A stretch of 26,642 bases of DNA, from the NCBI GenBank assembly GCA_032251145.1, contig JAVVER010000035.1:1-26642 (forward strand), given 5' to 3'. This document shows, one piece after another, positions 1-7,000 of the stretch. Both the position numbers and the translations under genes were made by a program. The notes beneath the pieces are model-generated. The model did not search any database. It had not been told where the DNA came from and was given only the letters and a program-made list of their open reading frames with translations. Position 1 is the first letter of the stretch, and each line of letters begins with the position of its first letter. The DNA is from BRH-c54 sp032251145. GTDB lineage: Bacteria; Bacteroidota; Bacteroidia; Flavobacteriales_E; Vicingaceae.

Positions 1-110
1 ACCGTCATTGCGAGGAATGAGGCACGAATGACGAAGCAATCTGCCCTTCGATTAGACAGATTGCTTCAGCCCCTACGCTCAAAACCACGCAAAGGCTTCG
101 CAATGACGGT
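1..110. repeat. Nested palindromic intergenic repeat
   Basis: The outer arms are a perfect 12-bp inverted repeat, ACCGTCATTGCG (1-12) against CGCAATGACGGT (99-110). A second perfect 11-bp inverted repeat is nested inside, GAAGCAATCTG (33-43) against CAGATTGCTTC (57-67). A shorter partial copy of the outer arm (GCAATGACG) follows at 118-126. The wording (CATTGCGAGGAATGAGGCACGAATGACGAAGC) resembles an interspersed palindromic repeat family I know from Bacteroidota genomes. It closes the reading frame of the following small ORF with several stops. The element may continue to the left of the window. Confidence 0.8.
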
Positions 111-139
111 AGGTTGGGCAATGACGAAAAAAAAGAACT

Positions 140-526
140 ATGGAAAATAGACGAACATACAACACTACGGTAAAAGAAACCTTTGTATTGCCTGTTGTTG
201 GAGCAGCAGCGAACAGAATGGGTAGCATTGCAACATCAAATAAAACACCAACAAAGTTAGCAGTACCAACAGGGTATGAACTGATAAGTTATCCTAATCC
301 TTTTAATGATAACACTACCATCAGAACTATTTTACCTGAAAACAGCACAAATGCTTATTTGGTGATAAAAGATGTAGCAGGTAAGGAAATGTACAGAAAA
401 GCGTTAAAACAAGGAGTAACTCAACATCCTATTGATAACAATGTAGTAGAAGCAGGCATCTATATCTATTATATTGAGGAAGCGGGTGTGATTATCCTAA
501 CGCAAAAACTAATAAAAACAGAATGA
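140..526 (+). CDS. Orphan T9SS C-terminal sorting domain protein (probable gene fragment)
   Basis: The 128-residue product is mostly a type A T9SS sorting domain. A YPNPF motif (residues 51-55) is followed by the usual beta-rich pattern: a VKDVAGKE-like turn, a GIYIYYI strand and a final QKLIKTE (to 128). In intact proteins this domain directs a large exported protein through the type IX secretion system and is then cleaved. Here there is no signal peptide and no cargo domain, only about 45 polar residues before the motif. The frame upstream is closed by stops inside the palindromic repeat at 1-110. The likeliest reading is the 3' end of a larger gene cut off by the repeat, with the rest lost or lying outside the window. 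Its stop overlaps the next start as ATGA, so if translated it would be coupled to the propeller gene. The start codon is uncertain; Met27 is an alternative. Confidence 0.5.
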   Translation: MENRRTYNTTVKETFVLPVVGAAANRMGSIATSNKTPTKLAVPTGYELISYPNPFNDNTTIRTILPENSTNAYLVIKDVAGKEMYRKALKQGVTQHPIDNNVVEAGIYIYYIEEAGVIILTQKLIKTE

Positions 527-2046
527 AAATGATTATCAAAATAATTTTCGTTATAAAACTATCATTAATTGTGTTTATTAGTAATTCGCAAATTATTAAT
601 AATAGATATAGTTTTACAAACAGTACTTTTAGTACAGGGTTAAATGTGCTTGAAAACGATAGTGGTTATCTTTTTATGGGCGGATCTAATATAGGCATTG
701 CATCCATAGGTATAGTACAAACTGATGTTGAAGGAAATGTGTTGTTTAAGAAAACCCTTATGGACACTAATATAGCTTATTTTGCAGGATTTCAAGGGTC
801 GTTAATTAAGGTAAGTAGTGGTGGTTATGCGATGTATGGAGGAAAAATTGTTGGAGGCACTATATCATTTTCACTATTATATCGATTTAATAATATAGGA
901 GATACGTTATGGACAAAAACTTTAGGTGATTCAACCTTTTTTCAAGCAGGCTCACAAGTAAAAGAGACCTTAGACGGAGGATTTATTTGCATTGCCCAAA
1001 ACACCAAAAACAGTGGGCAAAACTGGTTAGTAAAAACCGATAGCTTGGGCAACATAGCATGGGAAAACTGGTATGGAACAGGACTGGAACGCCCCACAGC
1101 CATAGCCGTTTGTACCGATAGCGGCTACATCTGCACTGGATGGACAAATAGTTTAGGAGTAGGAACACCAACTAAAACCAACATCAGAATAACCAAGTTA
1201 GATAAATTGGGCAATGCACAATGGACAAAGATATTCGGGCAGGCAGATGATGACAATGCTTGGAGCATCGCCCAAACCCAAGATGGAGGCTACATCTTTG
1301 GTGGGTCGATAAGAACAGTAAATACAGACAGTAGAACAAAACCTTATGCGATACGCTTAAATGATCAAGGTGATACAGTTTGGACAAGAGCTTATAATCC
1401 CCCTACTTTAGCTAATAGCGGTTTAACTGGGTTTCGTACCATTATAGAATTACCCGATGGTAATTTTATAGCAGCGGGTCAAGAAGTAACTACAGATAGT
1501 GCTATCACTGTTTCTCGTCATGATGGTTTAGTAATGAAGGTAAAACCCAATGGAGATCCCTTATGGCACAAAACCTACCGCATACCTTGGATGAGCAGTA
1601 ATAACCAAACCAGTTTTGAAATCAAAGACATTCGCCCCACCAGTGATGGCGGTTTTATATGTGGAGGAGTGGTTTATCCATCCTCTCCAGATACTGGTAC
1701 ACAAGATATGTGGCTCATGAAAATAGATAGCAACGGTTGTGTAGATACGAGTAATTGCGTAATAGTTTCAATAGATGAAACCTCCAACCACAAACTTCAA
1801 ACCTTAAGTGTTTATCCTAATCCCAATAATGGTTTATTTACTTTAGAACTACCAACCCCGATGGCTATCGGGGTAAACACACCAACCATGCTAACCCTTT
1901 ACGATTATACAGGCAAACAAATTTTACAACAACCCATTACCCAACCAGCAACAAAAATAGATGTAACAAGGTATCCCAAAGGCATTTATTTTTATAGGGT
2001 CGAAACAGAAAAAGAATTGTTTATTGGGAAAGTGGTAGCTCAATAA
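523..2046 (+). CDS. Secreted seven-repeat beta-propeller-like protein with T9SS sorting domain
   Basis: The 507-residue product begins with a signal peptide (about 1-23, ending NSQ). Seven repeats follow, each starting with a [D/S]-x-G-[Y/F]-[I/L/A]-x-x-x-G/A core, at about residues 46, 99, 151, 199, 254, 312 and 375. Most continue with a K-x-[D/N]-x-x-G-[N/D]-x-x-W strand, for example near 171-180, 225-234, 279-287 and 339-348. Seven units suggest a seven-bladed propeller; this is inference from the pattern. Residues 428-507 are a type A sorting domain (VYPNPNNG near 430, KGIYFYRVE near 486), so the protein should be exported by Sec and delivered to the cell surface by T9SS. Its ligand is unknown. 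The start overlaps the upstream ORF by ATGA; Met3 is an alternative start. A 30-bp palindrome-bearing insert interrupts the sorting domain in frame (residues 446-455). Confidence 0.85.
   Translation: MKMIIKIIFVIKLSLIVFISNSQIINNRYSFTNSTFSTGLNVLENDSGYLFMGGSNIGIASIGIVQTDVEGNVLFKKTLMDTNIAYFAGFQGSLIKVSSGGYAMYGGKIVGGTISFSLLYRFNNIGDTLWTKTLGDSTFFQAGSQVKETLDGGFICIAQNTKNSGQNWLVKTDSLGNIAWENWYGTGLERPTAIAVCTDSGYICTGWTNSLGVGTPTKTNIRITKLDKLGNAQWTKIFGQADDDNAWSIAQTQDGGYIFGGSIRTVNTDSRTKPYAIRLNDQGDTVWTRAYNPPTLANSGLTGFRTIIELPDGNFIAAGQEVTTDSAITVSRHDGLVMKVKPNGDPLWHKTYRIPWMSSNNQTSFEIKDIRPTSDGGFICGGVVYPSSPDTGTQDMWLMKIDSNGCVDTSNCVIVSIDETSNHKLQTLSVYPNPNNGLFTLELPTPMAIGVNTPTMLTLYDYTGKQILQQPITQPATKIDVTRYPKGIYFYRVETEKELFIGKVVAQ
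1851..1887. repeat. 30-bp palindromic insert in frame within a sorting domain, flanked by 7-bp direct repeats
   Basis: The palindrome ACCCCGAT-GGCT-ATCGGGGT (1855-1874, 8-bp arms, 4-base loop) lies in the coding sequence. It is framed by two copies of ACCAACC (1851-1857 and 1881-1887) exactly 30 bp apart, which looks like a target duplication around an inserted unit. It adds ten codons (residues 446-455, PMAIGVNTPT) without changing the frame. Deleting them joins LELPT directly to MLTLYDYTGK, which reads as a normal T9SS sorting-domain strand pair. An insertion event is inferred from this geometry. Confidence 0.65.
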
Positions 2047-2058
2047 GATAGTGTAATT

Positions 2059-2094
2059 AAAAAATATGTTCACTCCTCAAAGTGACAGTTTTTT
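2059..2094. terminator. Probable bidirectional terminator between convergent genes
   Basis: A short stem, TCACT (2070-2074) against AGTGA (2081-2085), can be extended by two pairs with one bulged T. It is followed on the plus strand by TTTTTT (2089-2094) and on the minus strand by the complement of AAAAAA (2059-2064). It lies between the convergent propeller gene and the DUF5777 gene, where a shared terminator is expected. The stem is short, so confidence is moderate. Confidence 0.45.
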
Positions 2095-2110
2095 AAGTCT
2101 CAGAACTAAC

Positions 2111-3016
2111 TTAAAAACTAAACACACGTGAAATGTTGAAGCCTAATTTGTATTCACCTTTATCCCAAGCGGAATTGGTGTAAGGTAAAAAGTCATTTTC
2201 AATAATTCCGGCAGAATTAGTAACATTAATATGAAAAACGTGTCCTCCCGTTTCTATTTCTATACCAACACCTAAAACATCATAATAACTATTTCTACTA
2301 TCTCTAAATTCCGAAAAAGGCAAAAAATAATCCACCACAAAAGCCATTCTTTTTGTGATTTTAAACCTTCCTGCAAAACCTACTGCAAATAAATCATTTT
2401 CATCAGTCGAACCATTTTCAGGATGAACATTTCGTTTATCTACAAAATTTCTATGTACCAAGGTAGGTAAAATTTCCAATGAAATAGCATTGCTTAATTT
2501 ACTAACAATAATAAGTTGATGAACATAGGACAATCTATTTACAAATAGATCTTCTGGAATTTGTGCTACTGCAGCAACCGCTATATTTGCATAATATGCC
2601 GCTGAAATAGGCATTCCCCCTGTTTTTTGGTCTAAAAATCGATATTTTATATTCCCATCAATATGTTCTTGTGTTTTACTTCTTCCTACTCCAATGCTAA
2701 TTCTATCGGTCAATCCATAATCAAAAGAAAAACGAATGTTAGTAGCATTGTCTAATCCCCACAAAGAATGATGTCCTTCGGCTTTGCCAATAAGCATATC
2801 TCCAAATCGGTGGGTAATATTAAATTCTAAAGTTTTCTTTTTGGTAGTTTCTATAGTATTAGCATTAATAAGTTTCTTACCTTTAAAAGTTGCTGTTACT
2901 TTTTCTGAAGTAGTTTCTTGTTCTACTTCCTCCTCTAACATATTCAATAAATCATCCTGAGCAAAAGAAACCAACGAACATAGTAATATAAAAGAGAGAA
3001 AAATGGATTTTATCAT
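2111..3016 (-). CDS. DUF5777-family outer-membrane beta-barrel protein
   Basis: The 301-residue product has a signal peptide (1 to about 19, ending SFA before QDDLL), an acidic stretch rich in Glu (EEEVEQETTSE, about 24-36) and then a TFKGKKLINANT segment. Alternating beta strands follow, with features I associate with DUF5777 proteins of Bacteroidota: THRFGDM, a GLDNAT turn, a DYGLTDRISIGVGRS strand pair and a K-Y-R-F segment. It ends in an aromatic strand (RVFSF), as outer-membrane barrels do. I chose the ATG at 3014-3016, which leaves 4 bases after the YceI gene; a longer frame would need a TTG start inside that gene and would spoil the signal peptide. It is the last gene of an operon with a YceI protein and a c-haem lipoprotein, suggesting a shared envelope role. 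Substrate and biochemical function are unknown. Confidence 0.8.
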   Translation of the reverse strand: MIKSIFLSFILLCSLVSFAQDDLLNMLEEEVEQETTSEKVTATFKGKKLINANTIETTKKKTLEFNITHRFGDMLIGKAEGHHSLWGLDNATNIRFSFDYGLTDRISIGVGRSKTQEHIDGNIKYRFLDQKTGGMPISAAYYANIAVAAVAQIPEDLFVNRLSYVHQLIIVSKLSNAISLEILPTLVHRNFVDKRNVHPENGSTDENDLFAVGFAGRFKITKRMAFVVDYFLPFSEFRDSRNSYYDVLGVGIEIETGGHVFHINVTNSAGIIENDFLPYTNSAWDKGEYKLGFNISRVFSF

Positions 3017-3020
3017 AAAT

Positions 3021-3563
3021 TTATTTTTTTGCAAAATTAATATTTACAGTAACTTTTAAAATTTCAGCAATATTCTTAACTACCACTTTAGGGATTTTAA
3101 TTTTATGATCTTTTAATGCTACATCAAACGCAGTAGTCAATTTAATTTTGCCGTTACTAATGGTTAATGTTCCTTTTATTTCTCTTTCAACCGTTACTCC
3201 ATGTATATCCAGTGTTCCTTTGGCAGTAACTTCATAAGTACCATCTTTGGTGAAATCAATATCATCTATTATCTTTCCTTTAAACACAGAAACTTTATAC
3301 TTATGGCTTTCCATATAGTTTTCATTGAAATGCTCTTCCATTAAAGGCTTCTCGAATTTAAAGCCTACATTGGTAACTATAAAAGCAACTTCATTATTTT
3401 TTGCATTGATAAGTGCTTTTACATTTTTATTTACAGCACTAATATTTTCTACAGGAGCTTCGGAAAAAAATGAGATTTCTCCATCAGTAGCTTTATAAAG
3501 CTCTTGAGAATAGATATTAAATGAAGTGACCAAAGCAATGATTAGTATTGAAAATTTTTTCAT
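3021..3563 (-). CDS. YceI-family periplasmic lipid-binding-like protein
   Basis: The 180-residue product has a signal peptide (about 1-19, ending IYSQ) and a single YceI domain of the usual size. Diagnostic segments are the early GEISFFSEAP strand, KFEKPLMEEHFNENYMES with its central F-x-x-x-[F/Y] pattern, the GTYEVTAKGTLDIHGVTVE strands (about 108-126), where DIHGVT-V is typical of the family, and the late DHKIKIPK segment. YceI proteins are lipocalin-like barrels that bind isoprenoids or other amphiphiles in the periplasm; this specificity is family knowledge, not visible here. The gene lies 52 bases after the cytochrome-like lipoprotein gene and 4 bases before the DUF5777 gene, so the three are probably co-transcribed. 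Confidence 0.9.
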   Translation of the reverse strand: MKKFSILIIALVTSFNIYSQELYKATDGEISFFSEAPVENISAVNKNVKALINAKNNEVAFIVTNVGFKFEKPLMEEHFNENYMESHKYKVSVFKGKIIDDIDFTKDGTYEVTAKGTLDIHGVTVEREIKGTLTISNGKIKLTTAFDVALKDHKIKIPKVVVKNIAEILKVTVNINFAKK

Positions 3564-3615
3564 TCTAATTTATTTGTAGATAAAGCTAATTCTTAAAAGT
3601 ATTTAATTTGTCATC

Positions 3616-3969
3616 TTACTCTAATGCTCCTTGATTAATCCAAAGTTGTAAGGTGTCTTTTTCTCCTTGCGTAAGTGCCCCATTTATTGAGTTTATACTG
3701 GGCATATCCATTAAAATTAAAGCTCTTGTTTGTATGCCCGAAATTCCATTTTTAACTTTATTATATGAAGTGTAAAATGGTGTTTGAATAAGTTGTGTCG
3801 CATTTGCTGAGTGGCAATTTACGCATTTAGTATCAAAAATTCTTTTTACATCTTTATTGTAAGTTAATACATTAGAACCTGTGGGCTGGGTTGCTTCAGA
3901 TAAATCAATTGAGTTATAGTTACAAGCATTTAAAAGGATAATTAAAATTATGTAAATGAAGTGTTTCAT
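3616..3969 (-). CDS. Small c-type cytochrome lipoprotein
   Basis: The 117-residue product carries a lipobox (LLNAC, acylated Cys16) after a short hydrophobic signal. One haem c attachment motif, C49-V-N-C52-H53, sits in the setting YNKDVKRIFDTKCVNCH, typical of the membrane-bound small cytochromes of Bacteroidota. A downstream LMDMP sequence offers a Met as second axial ligand. It should be exported by Sec, lipidated, and carry a single covalent haem in the periplasm as an electron carrier or redox sensor; partner proteins are not visible. I chose the ATG at 3967-3969, because a longer frame starts with TTG at 3993 and adds a charged extension before the signal. It is the first gene of the three-gene minus-strand operon. 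Confidence 0.85.
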   Translation of the reverse strand: MKHFIYIILIILLNACNYNSIDLSEATQPTGSNVLTYNKDVKRIFDTKCVNCHSANATQLIQTPFYTSYNKVKNGISGIQTRALILMDMPSINSINGALTQGEKDTLQLWINQGALE

Positions 3970-3990
3970 GGAAATAATTTTTTTATTAAC

Positions 3991-3998
3991 CAAAAATA
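3991..3998 (-). promoter_or_regulatory. Candidate -7 promoter element for the cytochrome/YceI/DUF5777 operon
   Basis: The minus strand reads TATTTTTG, an exact match to the Bacteroidota -7 consensus TAnnTTTG, 21 bases upstream of the chosen ATG (3969). No convincing -33 TTG lies at the usual spacing, so this is a weak call in AT-rich DNA. Confidence 0.35.
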
Positions 3999-4058
3999 AG
4001 TATAAATGTTTTATTTATTTATAAAATATTTTACCTTTATTTTTTTAAACTCCATAAA

Positions 4059-7000
4059 ATGAAGAAAATAACTGCTATCTCACTATCTGTCATACTGCTG
4101 TTAATTAGCTGCAACAACGACAAAAGAAATGAACCGATTAACCCTGCTTTTATTGGTTATATTTCGGGATTTACCTCAGGAATTATTTCCAATCAATCTA
4201 CCATAAAAATTAGTTTAGCCGAACCTTCTGTTTATGTTCAATATGATAAAGCTATAGCTGAAAATTTATTTGATTTTAGCCCTAAAATTAAAGGGGAAGC
4301 ATTTTGGTTAGATGAAATGACCATTGAGTTTAGACCCGAGAATAGATTGCCTTCCAACACTTATTTTAAAGCCGAGTTTTATCTTTCAGAGATTGTAGAA
4401 GTTGAAAAAGACTTGAAAACCTTTTATTTTGATTTTGAGACGTATAAACAAGGTATCAACCTGCAATTTTCTGGAGTTAAAGCGTATGATAACAACGCTT
4501 TAAAATGGCAACAAATTACCTACGCACTTACAACTGCCGATTTTGCTAATGCCGAGAACTTAGAAAAAACCATTTCGGCAACTCAAAATGGAAAAAAATT
4601 AACCATTTCTTGGAATCATGGTATTGGCGAACGACTACATACTTTTTCTATCGACAGTATTAATAGAACAGAGCAAAGAGGTGAAGTGCTATTAAAATGG
4701 GATGGGGAAGCCATCGAATCAGAAGAAAAAGGCGAACAAAATATTGAAATTCCACCTTTAGGTGAGTTTAAAGTGATGGATGTAAAAGTGATTCAACAAC
4801 CCGAACAAACCATTGCCATTTATTTTTCTGACCCCATTAGTACTACTCAAGACCTTAACGGATTGGTGTATTTGCAATCGGGAGAAGCGTTGCGATTGGC
4901 TGTTGATGAAAATACTTTAAATGCTTATCCTATAAACAGATTAATGGGAACAACAAAAATTATTATTGATAAAACAGTAAAAAATTCTATTGACTATCCA
5001 CTAATTGAAGGTTTTGAAAAAAACATTTCTTTTACTAGCTTAAAACCTAGTGTTGAACTAATTGGCGAAGGGGTAATATTGCCAAGTACCAATGGACTAA
5101 TTTTTCCATTTAAAGCAGTAAATTTAAGTGCAGTAGATGTTAAAATCATCAAAATATTTGAGAATAACGTAGCTCAATTTTTTCAAGTAAACCAAATTAA
5201 TGGCAACCGAGAAATGAAACGAGTGGGCAGAATTGTTCATCAATCAGAAATGAAATTAAATGCCACTAAAGCCATAGATTACGGAAATTGGAATACGTTT
5301 TCTATTGATTTATCTTCCTTAATTAATGCTGAACCGGGAGCAATTTATAGAGTAGAATTATCTTTTCGTAAAAAACATTCGCTTTACCCTTGCGAAAATA
5401 CAGCTGATGAGCTTGAAGAAATTGATTTAGAAGATGAGCGTGAAGCATTAAGCTACGACCAACCAAGTGATTACTATTATTATGACGATGATTATTACTA
5501 TTATGATGATGATTATAATTGGAACGAAAGAGATAATCCTTGTAGCAAGTCTTATTATTCCAGAAATAACCGAAAAGTAGCCAAAAATGTATTTGCCTCA
5601 GACTTAGGAATTATTGCTAAAGGTGGCAATGGCAAAACTCTTACGGTTGCCATTACTGACATTAAAACTACGCAACCGCTTTCAAATGTTACTATCGAAA
5701 TTTACAACTACCAACATCAATTAATGAAAAAAGCCACTACCAACAGCGATGGATTGGTGGATATTGATTTGAATAAAAAGCCTTTTTTGTTAGTTGCTAA
5801 ACAAGATAAACAGGTGGGTTATTTACGTTTAGATGATGGTTCGGCTTTATCAGTGAGTATGTTTGATGTAGGCGGAGCAACGGTTAAAAAAGGAGTGAAA
5901 GGATATATTTATGGAGAAAGAGGTGTTTGGCGTCCGGGCGATTCTCTTTTTGTGTCTTTTATTTTAGAAGATAAGTTAGGGGTGTTGCCAGTAAATCACC
6001 CAGTAGTAATGGAACTTTATACTCCAGAAAACCAACTCTATTCACGCAAAATTAAAACAACAGGCGAAAATGGTTTTTATGATTTTAGAACTAAAACCGA
6101 TGATGATGCCCCTACAGGAAATTGGTTGGCAAAAATTAAAGTTGGAGGCTCTTCATTTACTAAAACCCTAAAAATTGAAACCATAAAACCTAATCGACTA
6201 AAAATAAATCTCGATTTTAAAACACAGGTACTTAAAGATAATCAACCTATGACTGGTGATATGGAGGTAAAATGGCTGCATGGAGCTATTGCCGGAAATA
6301 TTAAAACGGATGTAGAACTAATTTTAACGCAATCAAAAACTACGTTTAAAGATTATCCAGACTATACGTTTGATAATCCTGCTAAAAGTTTTGATTCGGA
6401 AGAAAATATGATTTTTGATGGAAAACTAAACAGTGAAGGGAAAGCTACCATCTATCCTAAAATTAACGTAAAAAAAGATGTTGCCCCCGGAATGTTAAAG
6501 GCTAATTTTAAAATTAGAGCGTTTGAAAATGGTGGTGAATTTAGCATAGACAGACAAGCGATAGATTATTCGCCATACAGAGGTTATGTTGGTGTTAAAG
6601 TTCCCGAAGGCAAAGGTTGGAACGGAGCGTTGTTTTCAGATAAATCTAACCTAATTCCTATAGTTACGGTTGATGAAGAAGGTAAACCTGTAAGTCGTCA
6701 GAAAGTAAAAATTGAAATTTATGATGTGTATTGGAGTTGGTGGTGGGAACGCTCCGACAACTATGAATTAGCTAGATATGTTGCGAATCGTTCTAAAAAC
6801 CTAATTAAAGAAGAGTACATCAATACCACTAATGGAAAAGCCATTTTTGATATGAAGTTTGATAGAGATTATTGGGGAAGAAAGTTGATAATTGTTACCG
6901 ACCCTGTTACGGGACATAGCACCGGACAAACTTTTTATATGACTTATTCCGGTTGGTGGAATAGCAACTCAGGAGATAATCCGGGTGGTGCCGAAATGCT

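Noticed and set aside
3017..3034. Longer start for the DUF5777 gene (six more residues)
   Set aside because: The codon is TTG inside the YceI gene, and the extension spoils a clean signal peptide that begins at the ATG at 3016.
3970..3993. Longer start for the cytochrome lipoprotein
   Set aside because: It would use TTG and add a charged extension before a normal lipoprotein signal beginning at the ATG at 3969.
4032..4039. TACCTTTA as -7 box of the first A2M gene
   Set aside because: One mismatch to TAnnTTTG and no -33 box; mentioned in the gene entry only.
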